This document shows, piece by piece, positions 46,801 through 58,290 of a stretch of 64,000 nt of DNA. The notes under the pieces are model-generated. The model searched no databases. It was given only the letters and a program-made list of their open reading frames with translations, and was not told the DNA's origin. Each line of letters opens with the position of its first letter. Position 1 is the first letter of the stretch. The translations under genes and the position numbers were made by a program. Source of the stretch: Dysidea avara (taxonomy: Eukaryota; Porifera; Demospongiae; Dictyoceratida; Dysideidae); contig NC_089275.1 in assembly GCF_963678975.1 (NCBI RefSeq), positions 20,170,467-20,234,466 of the forward strand, written 5' to 3'.

Positions 46801-48464
46801 GTATCTTTATTTCCTGACAAAACTTAAGGAGATAGAGATGAGGATAGAAACAGAAGTGAGAAATTGTTCTTTTGTGCGCCACCAACAGTGAAAACGTTAT
46901 AAAACAATAATTGTCGTACACTTGGGGAATAAGTGTTATGTACAGTTCCAATATCCAGATTGTTAACATACTCTAATGAAGCATTCGTTGCTCTAATAGA
47001 ACATCATTGGAATGCTCTATTATATAAATTGGACACAATTTGGGTTTGAAAGGGGTTCTCAAATTCTAAAGTTGTAGAAAAAGATTTTTTTTGTCAACCA
47101 TAAAACAAATGCCTTTCGTGTGCTTGTTTGTAATTAATACTTCTAGGACTAAGGTCTATGTACGTACTTAATTGCATTGTTAACAACATAAGTACTGTAT
47201 GCAGTGTACTGTGAATTTGACCAATCAACTTGATTTTTGACGTATACACAAGTCTATGATTCTCATGTGTGGGCTATGTATGATACGCATTACTCACAAA
47301 AAAACACAAAATTTAGTATACCATGAAAAATTTTACATTGCAGTATAATAGCTATCAGCATAGCCTTAAAATAATTTTTGTGACATTGATATACGTACTG
47401 TATGCATATAATTACAACTTTTAAATTAAAATTTTAATGATACCAATTTGCTGCATGGTAATCACTTCACTGCCAAACAAATGTCTCACTTGGAATAATA
47501 AGTAACTGGTCTAGTGATACGTACCATTACATTGAGTGGCCTGTGTCTAGTATGTGTCTACTATTTGGCTATATATGCAGGCACAATATGACGACGGATC
47601 ATCTGCTACACAGTACTTGAGACAAAAGGTACGTAAAATGCACACAGATCAACTGTACCCTTCTATTCTTCTACCTCAAGCTCATAGTCCCCTTGCTTCC
47701 CAAATATATAATCTATTCAAGTCTGTAGTGTATGTTGACTGCAGGGGTTTTGCATGCTTTAGTAAAAAGTAAACATTGTGGTGCCCAACTCACAATTCAA
47801 CACATACGTTAGCTTCATTTTAGTAGTGGATGAAAGTTCAATACAATGGTAAAGGTTAAGTGCACACTTGTAATGTTTCATGTTTTATTTATCCACAGAG
47901 AGAAACAGAGTCCAAGTGTAAAATCCAGCAAAAGAAGTGTGAAAAGAGATTAGCTGTAAGTGCTTCACTTAGATATCTGTACCTTGTTGTTATTGTTGTT
48001 GTTGATATTTAAAGATCACACATCAGACCACCAGCTGGGTTCCTCGACTAGAGAGGATAGTAAAATCTCGTAACCTAACAGCATTTGAGAAGAATGTCAT
48101 TTTGCATCTCATGGCAGGTGTTATTCGGCCAAACAAAGTACACATGGGGCTATAATAGTGTTTATGTTATCCCAGGTTTTTTATTCTCATTTAGTTCAAC
48201 TATCAATTTCGACCCTTGGCTCAAACTGGTTTGTTGGTTGGTGTGTTATTACGTCTTTTCTGTAATGACCTGGAGGAGGAGATTGCCCATCGCAAATATT
48301 TCTACAAGTCTGCTACACTAGTGAGGGAAGGGATCATCATTGTGCACAATTCTAGTCTCACTGGTGACACCAACAATTGTACTGTAAGTAATGTGTAGTT
48401 TCTGTGTGCAGAAGAGTTTATGTGTATTGTATGTGTGTGTGTGTGTGCGTGTGCGTACATGTGT

Positions 48465-48498
<34 letters not shown>

Positions 48499-51400
48499 GT
48501 GTGTATGTGTTGGTGTGTCTCTGTGTGCCTGTTTTAGTGTGTGTGTGTGTGTGCGTGTGTGTGTGTGTGTGTGTGTGAGTGTGTGTGTGTGTGTGTGTGA
48601 GAGTGTGTGTGTGAGAGTGTGTGTGTGTGTGTGTTTATGGGTGTATTGCATCTATAGTGATATGAGCACTCAGTTATATCATTTTGCCAATGGGACTAGT
48701 ATAAAAGTGTTTATGGTATAGTCATTATTTTATAGGTTGAAGTAGACCGTCGTATGCTTGACTTCTGTGTTGGACTGGACACAGAGTTCTCAGAAGTGGT
48801 GGAAGGATCTCACTTATACTTTCCTAAGACAAAGTTTGAACAGGTACATAGGAATTGTCCATTTGCTGTGGTTGATCCAGGGTGATTCCAATGGTTCCTA
48901 GCATACGTACCCCTTTTTGGAAAAGGCCTTGACCACTTTTGTTGAAACATTTTAGCTTTGGTGAAGCCAAAATCAGTTTATTACTGAAGAGAGTCCTTAT
49001 TTTGCTACGTAAGTAACATTTTACTGACCAAATAATATAACTTAATTTCCCTTTGTCATAAAATCTGCTTCTACAATACATTCAGTACCTCTAGTAATTT
49101 TGCCTTTTGTTAATGGACTTCAAATTGTTTGCAAAGTTCTGGAATGATGAAGAAACAATGTTTGTTATTCCTGCATACAATAGCCAGCTGCCCAGATGAT
49201 TGACTGTAATGGCATGTCTGAGAGAGGTTATAACCCATCCCATTTAAATGTCTGGGTATGTCACTGATTTGTAAAAAACTGACTCATTGCTATGAACTTT
49301 TATTATGCACACCGACTGACAACTGTTGTACTCATCTGACTGAGCATATTCTATTTATGTACTTATAGGTTGTACTGAGTAAGGAACAAAAGCAGTTGAT
49401 TTATAACACTGTCAGCAACTTTGAAATGTACAAACGATGTCGTAGGAAGTTGGGGTTGGATGATGCAATTACTTACGGTGCAGGAATGGTGTTGTTGTTC
49501 CATGGACCACCTGGTACTGGCAAAACTATGATGGCTAATGCTCTGGCCAACAAGCTCAGCAAAAAAGTATGAATATTATGTTACATGCATGTGGTTAAGA
49601 AATCTTTTAGTATTTATAAATAATATAAATCTATATTATAAATCTATATATTATTTACTCTTGGTATTATAAATAAATCTATATCTAAACTATTATTTAT
49701 CGATCTATATGTATTTATAAAGTATTTATAAATCTATTTCTAAATTAGATTCTGTTAATAAACTTTCCATCTCTGGGTGGAATGGCAGCTGGAGAGAATT
49801 TCAAGTTCATTTTCACCGAGGCTAAGATCAATGATGCTATTTTGTTCTTTGATGAGTGTGAGGCCATCTTTGAAACCAGAGAGCATGGAGGGCACAATGT
49901 GAACTTGTTGTTGACGGAAATTGAAAGGTGAGGAGTAGAGTGTTTATTGTATAATTCTGCTGCTAGCAGTGGGTATGTGGATGATTCAATTAACATATAC
50001 CATATTATAGACATGATGGTCTCATCATAATGGCCACCAATCGTCCCTTTGATCTGGATGAAGCTATGCATCGTCGTATCACCATAGCACTGGAGTTCCA
50101 TCAGCCAGATCACCTGTTGAGGAAGGCAATATGGGAGTCTCATATCCCAGCAGATATGAAGATGGCTGAAGATGTTGACCTTGTGAGACTATATTCACAA
50201 GGAATTATATCATTTCAAATCGATTTTTTGCAATATTCTTTAGCCTGAATTGTCATTACGATATGCACTAACAGGAGGTTTCATAAAAAATGCTGTTCTG
50301 TCAGCTTTAAGTATAGCAGTATCGCGTGATGGGGATAATCCTAAAATCACACAAACTGACTTGTTGAAAGGAGCTAGTCTGCAATTAAGAGGAAGACTAC
50401 GCATGAAGGTAGATGTGTTGTATCTAAAATCTATTATAGAAATAAGCTTTTGTGTGCCAATGAAAATGCTTTTGACTGGAGGTTACATTTGCATTATAGT
50501 TGGTAGTAATATCTACAGGTCTCTGCTGTTTTTAACTATGATGCTGTGTGTATAGTAGATATGCTGTAGCTTTTTTCGATGCTGTGTAGGCAAATCAGTT
50601 GGTCTATATGAAAACTTGATTCATGCTAGATGCAATCGACAAATGCACTTTATACTCTTTTATTAACTATAAGCCGTGCTTATTTATTGTCTTATCACTT
50701 GTTCAGTTGTAATTCACTTTATTTTCATCCAAAAATATTTCATAATGAAAATTTTCATGTAAAAATATTTTCATGTAATTTTACATTGAACAAAAATTAC
50801 TTTACATGACTGCTCTATTACAGTATCTCTATCTTTTGCAGCACTGGTAGCTACAGTGGTAAAGAAGCCCTATCCACGTTCTTGTTGCTTAGTCGAATAG
50901 ATACAGTATAGATATTAGCTAAAGGCAGCAAAGCCATACAGATAATGCTTGGAAACTTTTTACCACTAGTTGTGCACTAAAAGTTTCGTATAAGAATATT
51001 TGTATAATTTTACATTATATGCGAATAAGAAAAGTGAATTACAGTAATACAGTCCGCTTCATATTGTAGGACTTCCATCATCGTGTGGTGCCCACTGGTG
51101 GACTAGATCAGGTGGTAGTAGAGGAGAAGTTGATGAAACAACTGAAAGAGATTGTTCAGTTTGAGAAGGCTCGGTATGTTGTGTTGTTACTAAGATATAT
51201 GATGGACATGTATCACTTGTGCAGTTCCATACTCTTTGGACAGTGGGGATTTGGTAAGAGAATGACTGAGGTATGTACGAAGCATACTTCTTTGTGATTG
51301 TATACTACTTCAAGTATGTGACCACTGTGGCATGGCTGGTCTGCATAATGATATAATGGCAAATGATATAATTAATATACACAGTGAAGATGTCCTTGCA

Positions 51401-54400
51401 ATCTGTTTAGGGACTTACAGTTCTACTTCATGGTGCACCTGGCACTGGAAAGACACTGGCAGCTGAAGCAATAGGCTATGAAGTGGGAAAACCATTGAAG
51501 GTATGGCAGATATTGTGGCACTCCAATTTGACATATGATTACCACTACCGTACAGGTGATCAACTGTGGTGAACTGTTGAGCAAGTGGGTTGGCGAGAGT
51601 ACTAAGAATATTGACAGTATCTTTGAGGAGACACGTGGAACTGATGCCATCCTTGTGTTTGATGAAGCAGAAGGATTGTATGGAACTAGAACTGACATGA
51701 GGTAAGAGCATGATTAATGTAATATCTGATTCGTATGTTAAGCTGATGGTTTATGTGCGATTCAGCCTAAGGGGCAGTGAAAGTAGTCAGCTGCCTATAG
51801 CTCCTGGATTTATGGAGCACCAGGGCTACCAAAACTAGGGACCCTAAACTCCAGATGCAAGCTTCAAAGAGTAAAATGTGTATAGTATGCCCACTAACGT
51901 GGGTATTGTCTTCAACAAAGGAGCCATATTAAATGCTCTAATAGAACAGTCAGCCACTGTAATGGAATAGTTAATAGTCAGTATATGCGCCTAATTAAAG
52001 TTATGAAAAATATTGTTCAAAATTAAGCAACACCTACTGCATTCTTTAGCTGATATTAAACTAATGCACTGATTGGTTATAACTTTACAATAGCAATTTT
52101 CAGTCAGAACTACTACCAGATTTAATCACATTTTCATGTGGGGGCATTCCCCCCAGATCCCCTTAACAGTTGCATGCACTTTACCAACTGTGCTTATTTA
52201 ATGACTATTCACCCGTGTTATCTGGATAACCGGATAATACAGGTTTTTGCAATTGAATTTGGCGACTTTACAATTGAATTTGTCCCGTTTGCAATTGAAT
52301 TCGTCCGGTTTGCAATTGAATTCATCGGTTTTGCAATTGAATTCATCGGTTTTGCAATTGAATTCGTCCCGTTTGCAATTGAATTCGTCGCTTTTGCAGT
52401 TAAATTAGTCCGTAACAAGAATGGCAGCTGGAGCAAACACGAAAACATGATATAGCAGCTGCTACAAGAACTTGTTCAAGTACAACAGTAGTAAACAACT
52501 CTTTATAAGGCAATAATTCTTCCTCTACAGCCTATCCAGCAACATTCCAAACTCTACTACGCCATTCGCGATGGGTGTGGTCACTCGCGAGCAAGTTAAT
52601 TAACTTGTCAGACAGCTATCAACTTCGCGTACTACTAGCTTCAATTACCTTCTAGTGTCTCAAGTGTAACTCTCCAAGGCATAAATAGTTCATCTCTTAA
52701 TGAACGGGTTGGTTTCTTGGAGCTGTTTTGTTTATGACAAATTGTAATGCAAATGTGACGAATTCTATTGCAAGACCGACTAATTCAACTGCAGAACCGG
52801 CGAATTCAATTGCAAAACCGACGAATTCAATTGCAAACGAGATGAATTCATTTGCAATACTGACGAATTCAATTGCAAATGAGACGAATTCAATTGCAAA
52901 GGCGATGAATTCAATTGCAAATGAGACGAATTCAATTGCAAAACCTGTAATTTACTATCTGGATAGTAGTTTGATACCATTAAGGTAGTTTCTAATAATT
53001 CAAAGCAATTTTTATGCTAAACTTTCATTGATACATAACACCACAATTTAACATTGCTATAAACTTAGTTTTCATTTGAATGTTAGCATAAGTCGCCAAT
53101 TATTGGCAGGTACCAATTATCGGCACTTGTAAAGTATAGAGGCTACAGGGGGATATGGAGACTACCCAGTACCACAATAGGCTGTTATACCCTCTAAAAC
53201 ATTTCTTACAATTGTTTTTTTCATTCAGTAATAATAATATTGTTGTTAAAGCACTATACAAGCTATGCTGGTTAACCATGGAATTAGTCTTGTCCCCAGT
53301 TGCCCACTCGCTTGATCATGTGAAGGTTGTCTGGTGACTTCAGTCCACTTTCTTGGCACTAGTAGAATAATGCTATAAACATGTTTCTTGTGTTCATTTA
53401 TGCTTACATTCAAATGAATAAACTTTTCATCCGCCTAAATGAGTGTTACTTATAAAAAAATTGCTGGAGTGACAAATAAATGTCAATTAAAACTTGATGT
53501 ACAAAACTCTTCTTAGCATTCCATGTAGAACAATAATCAATGGCGAAGAAGACCTTTAGACTACTGCTAAGGTAGTTTCTCAGGTGTATACCTTATTAAT
53601 GTGCACTTTCTGGGTCAAGACGTTGAAGTAATGTCACCAGACGACCTTCGCATGATTGAGCACGTGGGAGGCTGGGGACAAGACTACCATGGAATTGCAT
53701 AAAAATAATTTTATATTGCAAACCAGTAACCTGAATATCTGTTGCTGTCAGACCTTCAGGGACAGTCACTGTAAAGTATTAATAGATAATGATAATAATA
53801 TCTCTTGAACGGTTGGCTCCATCTTCGTAAAACTCCTATGAAATGGAGTTATCCTAGGACTGCACCTCCCATAAATATTTTACAAAGAACCAACGAGGCA
53901 TCATGGAGTTACACACAAAATTGCACGTTGAGCCGATAATTGGTCCATTACAAAAGTACAGTTGCCAATATTAGGTATCTCATGTTGATAATTGGTGCAC
54001 GATAGGCATTATGATTTTCCTCATAATATAACAAGATGCTCACTCACGTGAGATAATTAAATTTGGTGCACTAAGAGATGAAGGACTGCTCTGTTAAATG
54101 GTTCAAACTGGAAGTTCATACGTCATTGAATTAAGGAATTACAATTGCGTGATGAAATGGTTGGTAACTTATGCTATGTTCTATTCTGAAGTACCAGTGT
54201 TTTGATGATAAAATGTGTATTGTTCTTATATAGTAGTCACTATACTTGTAGGATCTATATATCTGGAATGATTTTGTTCAGGTTATCTGGATAGTAAAAT
54301 TGCATTGTGCTTCCAGTCCTATATTCGCCCTTTTTTTAGCTTTCATTATTATTTGCTGCTTACTTATATGCATGTAATAAAGAGCCCCATAGTTCATTTT

Positions 54401-55480
54401 GCCTAACTGAGCCCCAGGATCACTAAGGTAAGCCCTATGTACTCACTCATTTACAATGGCTTTATTATGCTTTCTAGCACTTCAACTGACCGCTATGCTA
54501 ATTTGGATGTTGGTGTGCTACTCTATCACATTGAGCGATTCCCTGGAATTGTCATCCTCACCACTAACCTCATTGATAACATCGACAAGGCAGTTTTCAG
54601 GAGACTTAAATTTGTGTTGCTGTTTGATGTTCCACCTCCTGCACTGAGGGAGAGGTTATGGAAAGTATGTATGCACTACAATTAAGTATAAAAACAAAGA
54701 TGTTGCCCAAAAAAAATCATATGATGCTTTATTATGTTGTGAAAAAGTGCATGCACACTAAATTCACCAGCTACTTTTGTTGTTCATAACTACTGATCAA
54801 GACACTCTGCCAGCGTGAAATTAGATCTTGTAGTGATCTGCAACAAAGCACAATAGGAGAAGAAATATTCAGATTTGCATGTGTCATTGAAACAAATTAT
54901 GGTCTATTAAAAACCTTAGAATTAAATGCATGTATGTGTGCATGGAAGTCCCCTGTGTGCAAATTCAGTCACTAACAGGACTGTTGTCAAAAAAGTCTCA
55001 AATTTAGTATTGATAACTTGGCAACCTTCACATTGGTACTAAATAGTACAGCAATTGTAGCCTATCATAGCACATGCAATTAGACCTATCACCAGACTGC
55101 ACTTCTATTCTCACAATGAAGTTTTATTGTATATATTTTTGTATATAAATGATTATACAACTATGCATCCTTTAAATTTAAATCTTGCTGGTTGGACAAA
55201 TACATATTAGTCATAATGTGACCTCTAGTTGATATTACCACCTGAAGCTCCAGTAGCTGAAGATGTTGATTATACCCGATTGGCTAGCTATGAGGTTACT
55301 GGTGGTAGTGTTAAGAGTGCTGTGTTTAGGGCAGCATCCAGAGCTGCTCTGAGGGAGGAAGACAAAAGAACTATCAGCCATATTGACCTTGAGTCAGCTA
55401 TTGAGGAGGAAATCAGCAAGAATTCATCACAGACTAGTTTCAGGAGACAAGACTCTAATGCCTGTAGAATGTACAATTAA
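40873..55480 (+). CDS. Tandem AAA+ ATPase with two winged-helix-like modules, 1041 aa
   Basis: Twenty exons: 40873-41178, 44724-45243, 46209-46321, 46666-46734, 46802-46855, 47581-47628, 47899-47955, 48015-48137, 48195-48383, 48736-48843, 49369-49566, 49749-49927, 50011-50182, 50244-50408, 51070-51173, 51225-51270, 51411-51500, 51556-51701, 54478-54664 and 55229-55480 (stop). All phases agree. Residues ~110-235 and ~365-525 are two similar modules (PRLVRLWRKFNLSPNETDIL and PRLERIVKSRNLTAFEKNVI) resembling the winged-helix region of bacterial AAA proteins, separated by a charged coiled-coil-like linker. AAA domain 1: Walker A GPPGTGKT (575-582), Walker B ILFFDECE (626-633), sensor MATN, Arg pair at 676-677. 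AAA domain 2: GAPGTGKT (825-832), ILVFDEAE (879-886), LTTN, FRRLKF. Both look able to hydrolyse ATP. It has the CDC48/FtsH-like clade fold but is not CDC48, NSF or PEX. Substrate unknown. Intron 3's donor (GTCCTT) is weak. Confidence 0.88.
41208..41679. mobile_element. MITE in intron 1 of the AAA+ gene with ATTATTT target duplication
   Basis: The ends ATGCTGTGCCTAG and the inverse CTAGGCACAGCCT are flanked by ATTATTT at 41201-41207 and 41680-41686. Subterminal GTCACGACACCGTGAC and CACGTGACTGCTGTGAC extend the inverted arms. It begins 29 bp after the exon 1 donor. It contains a degenerate TTTAGGGTTAGGGTCAGGG telomere-like run at about 41436-41456 and a tRNA-like B box GGGTTTGATCC at 41580-41590. 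Confidence 0.65.
41535..41660 (+). repeat. tRNA-like segment (SINE head) inside the intron MITE
   Basis: CAGTAATACAGTGGCTGGAGT resembles an A box region, followed by TCCTGGGTTTGATCC (B box), then a T-rich run. It could be a SINE insertion in the MITE. There is no intact cloverleaf. Confidence 0.4.
41680..42181. other. Intron 1 of the AAA+ gene, unassigned part
   Basis: No exon or named repeat is seen between the MITE and the inverted duplication. Confidence 0.4.
42182..44700. repeat. Inverted ~2 kb duplication, copy 2 (in AAA+ intron 1)
   Basis: This is the reverse complement of 3105-5178, with a 436 bp MITE added at 43437-43872. It starts GGGTAGCGTAAGCAATC and ends TAATGCAGTTACTGAG, 24 bp before exon 2 of the AAA+ gene. 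Its inner terminal repeats (TAGCGTAAGCAATC at 42187 and GATTGCTTATGCTA at 44391) delimit an apparent DNA element, but similarity continues ~300 bp past the latter. The polypyrimidine tract of the exon 2 acceptor is therefore next to repeat-derived DNA. Confidence 0.8.
43437..43872. mobile_element. 436 bp hAT-like MITE with 8 bp target duplication
   Basis: The ends TAGGCTTGCGCCAATTATGC and the inverse GCATAATTGGCTCAAGCCTA lie between two copies of GCAGGAAG (43429-43436 and 43873-43880). The sister duplication at 3105-5178 has a single GCAGGAAG equivalent (as CTTCCTGC near 3933) and no insert, which is the empty site. An 8 bp duplication with short terminal repeats suits the hAT superfamily. 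Internal GAGCATAATAGGC words repeat several times, and two ACTCTAATA motifs lie inside. Confidence 0.85.
45244..46208. other. Intron 2 of the AAA+ gene
   Basis: No repeat or further exon is recognised in this intron. Confidence 0.5.
46379..46610. mobile_element. MITE of the TGTGACCGG family in AAA+ intron 3
   Basis: The left end TATGTGACTGGATTTGG and the inverted right end CAAATCCGGCCACATA, with inner CTTCCACACACATCC / GGATGTGTGTGGAAG-type arms. It is related to the copies in the composite elements. The left end has a short deletion of the GCGAAAAGG block. Confidence 0.75.
48424..48640. repeat. (GT)n microsatellite in AAA+ intron 9
   Basis: About 215 bp of interrupted GT repeats with short T, A and C changes. 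Two ORFs run through it on both strands and are artefacts. Confidence 0.95.
52219..52968. mobile_element. Foldback element with arms of 21 bp tandem repeats
   Basis: The left arm (52241-52412) has about eight 21 bp units of the form GTTTGCAATTGAATTCGTCC. The right arm (52740-52950) has about ten units in inverted order (GACGAATTCAATTGCAAA...). The spacer is ~327 bp. The outer flanks TATCTGGATAACC / ATCTGGATAG and ATACAGG / CCTGTA form further inverted matches. Because 21 is a multiple of 3, both arms are open in some frames, but this is not coding. Inverted arms built from tandem repeats recall FB/Foldback-type elements. It lies in the large intron between AAA+ exons 18 and 19. Confidence 0.85.
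52969..54477. other. AAA+ intron 18, remaining part
   Basis: TAGCATAAGTCGCCAATTATTGGC at about 53085 and GATAATTGGTGCACGATAGGC near 53989 suggest degenerate repeat ends. No exon is seen; the exon 18-19 phase join is exact without one. Confidence 0.4.
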
Positions 55481-55538
55481 TGCATATGCGTTACGATAAA
55501 TGTTTTATTAGTGAATGTACAAATTCTTTTGGTTATTC

Positions 55539-55544
55539 AATAAA
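55539..55544 (+). promoter_or_regulatory. Putative polyadenylation signal of the AAA+ gene
   Basis: AATAAA lies about 60 bp after the stop codon, in an AT-rich 3' flank. The spacing is normal for a short 3' UTR. Inferred from position only. Confidence 0.55.
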
Positions 55545-57386
55545 CATTATATAAATTTCATCACAGACAGATACATCAATTATTATTGTAGTAGTAACTT
55601 AGTAGTGGACATGTGTTTTCCCAATACTAGCAGTAATTTCCATTCCCATTCTAGGAAAATGGGAATGGAAATAGGAATGTGAACAACCATGTAATGAAAA
55701 ATTTTTAAGTGCTGATAAGTATGCAGATTGACATCATACAACACAATGCTGAGCTGGACTTCCAACAAGGAGCTAGACTAAAGAAATTATAAACTGTCAT
55801 AGAGCCACTCCAGCCTGACAAACATGGATACCTCATCACATGACTTGTTTTCCTGCCAGTCTGCCACACTATCCATCATGTGACTTTTATCCTGAGGCTA
55901 TATTATAGGTACAACTATTAAGCAATAGCTAGTACAAGTTAGCTGATTATAATTCTTACAAATTTAATTTCTTCTCCCAATCAGTTTGCCTGTAAAATAG
56001 ATTACAATAAATAGCGTCAATATTACCCTCAATTATTTCAGAACTCTAATAGCCTTGATAATAATTGATATTGTAGCTATTACACCAATTCTTACATTGT
56101 CCAACAATGCAGCAGAGAATTTTATTACTTAGTCTGTGCTATTGATACACTTTATTGGGAGACTACCAGCAGATAATACAATCTGTGAGTTATGCATTGC
56201 AATTTTTCAGAACCATAAGACATTATCACTGTGACATGCATATACATCTATGATGTGAAAACGTAAGGATACTAAAGAAGACATTTTGAATAATATGCCC
56301 TGCTATGTATAATGGAACAGTTGTCATAATTAAACTATGAAAGTTTCCATGGCAGGAGTCCCAGTGGTGGAGGAAGTAGTTGATGTGAGGGGGGATGACC
56401 AGGGGCGGAAATGAACTGAAGCACTACATTGTTTCTGAGACAAAACAAAAGGGTCACAGCCAGCTGACAATAGCTGCTCACCTCACCAGCTATGCATTTA
56501 TAGCTGATAAACTATATAAAAATCCTTACATAGTTCTAATACTGTGACTGCTTTATTAGAGTGCTGACTACTCTTATGTAATTCATGATCAGTCATCAGT
56601 GTTATTTGTGTACTTGTATGTGTGGGTGGTGTAATGTATGCTATTGTCTTACTTTGTGTTTATCTTGTATATTCATGTATACTTAGTTAGTTATTGTTGT
56701 TGTTGTTTTTGTATTTTTGTATCACTCCAACAAGGAGGAATGGCACTGTGCCGATTGTTGTGAGTATAAAATAATAAATCAAATCTCTATTAGAGTATCT
56801 CAATCTTTATCATGGTTTTCAGCCCCAGGATAATTTTGTTGTGATATCATTTTGAGGGGGGGGATTCAGCTCCCTACCCCCCCCTTCTGCTGCCTATGGG
56901 CAGGACTTATAGTACGACATTTTAAAAGAATTATGCAAAATATAATTAAACTGCATGATGCATAATAAATAATTCACTACCAAACTTTTAGCAATCATGT
57001 CACTTGACATGCTGCAGCTGGTTTGTTGAGCACATGTGTACTAGTCTTGAGCCAAAAATAGTGACCAATAAGCCTAAGCTATGACTGTTTTATGACCATT
57101 ATCTGACTGTTATATTAGAGTAAGTATCCTGATCTAATTGGAAAATGTAAGTAACTAGTTTAAAATGAAATGATATTAAAGTGTTTTCTATGATATACAG
57201 TAACGGTGTGTAGTGCTTTACTTTCTTTAGGTGCATCTACTTTTGATTATAATTTAAAATGAAAATCATTCCAATTTAATTATATGCTGGTATAATGCTT
57301 GTTAACCTTTCATGCTCGAAATTGTACGTTTCAGGCAAACACTGTTGTACCAAACTTTCATCTTTCTCTTCTATGCTAAGTGCATG
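55545..57386. repeat. 3' flank with LINE tail remnant
   Basis: About 56580-56785 looks like a LINE 3' tail on the plus strand: (TTG)n T-rich DNA, TATCACTCCAACAAGGAGG, CACTGTGCCGATTGTTGTGA, then ATAAAATAATAAAT. Recurring TATTAGAGTA motifs occur at about 56549, 56790 and 57112. No gene is recognised. Confidence 0.45.
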
Positions 57387-57497
57387 ATCAAGACACACGG
57401 TAGTGTGTCGTGCGGCCCAAGAAGCCGGCGCGCAACCCCGTGAGTATATTGACAGGAAGAAAGAAAACGCAATTTTCGCACCTCCGTAGCTCTGTGC

Positions 57498-58290
57498 GGC
57501 CTTCGTTAAAACCCGGAACGGACCGGACCGGACCAGAATTTTATTGTTGAGGAGCGCGTATCCAACTAAAATAAATTTAGGTGCGCTTGCAAGGGATACA
57601 GTACGCGGACTCTGTCTGTGCTTCATTTGCACTCAGGGCACGATTCTCCATTGATCGCCAGAGTGGCTGATGGTGATTTCGAAGCAAATATAGTCGTATA
57701 CTGGTATATATAAAAGTTTGAGAAACGGAAATGTAGTGTAGCTATTACAGGGACTCGATACTCTCACCGTAACTAACAATGGCGGCGAGATACAAGCTAG
57801 CTAAGACTGGTCACAGATAATATACCAGGACTGATCTACATACCATACGCAAGGAAATTTATACGTAAGAGAATTTGACGCCGAATCGGGTTTGATTAGC
57901 TAGTCAAATTTTTCTTACGTCTAAATTTCCTTGCGTACGGTATGTATACAGATCAGTCCAGTTAGCTATATTATCTATGACTTGTCTTAACTAGCTTGTA
58001 TCTCGCCGCCATTGTTAGCTACGGTGAGAATATCGAGTCCTTGTAACACACTACATTTCCGTTTCGCAAACTTGTATATATACCAGTATACGACTATATT
58101 TGCTTCGAAATTACCATCAGCCACTCTGGCGATCAGTGGAGAATCGTGCCCTGAGTGCAAATGAAGAACAGAGTCCACGTACTGTATCCCTTGCAAGCGC
58201 ACCTAAATTTATTTTAGTTGGATACGCGCTCCTCAACAATAAAATTCTGGTCCGGTCCGGTCCGGTCCATTCCGGGTTTTAACGAAGGCC
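57498..58290. mobile_element. 793 bp near-perfect foldback element with 10 bp target duplication
   Basis: The ends GGCCTTCGTTAAAACCCGG and its inverse CCGGGTTTTAACGAAGGCC start two arms of about 385 bp with few mismatches, separated by a ~25 bp loop near 57880-57902. AGCTCTGTGC flanks it at 57488-57497 and 58291-58300. Copy C at the matching place has one AGCTCTGTGC and no insert. Long terminal inverted repeats with 9-10 bp duplications are the signature of Mutator-like elements, so a non-autonomous MULE is the best reading. There is no transposase. GGACC is tandemly repeated just inside each end. Confidence 0.9.

Noticed and set aside
48404..48721. Cys/Val-rich and Thr/His-rich ORFs
   Set aside because: Translation of the (GT)n microsatellite in an intron; the same holds for 36778-37119.
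52138..52988. ORFs with heptad-like NSIAKPT / NSIANET repeats on both strands
   Set aside because: They arise because the 21 bp tandem unit is a multiple of three; both strands and both arms are open, and the structure is an inverted repeat, not a gene.
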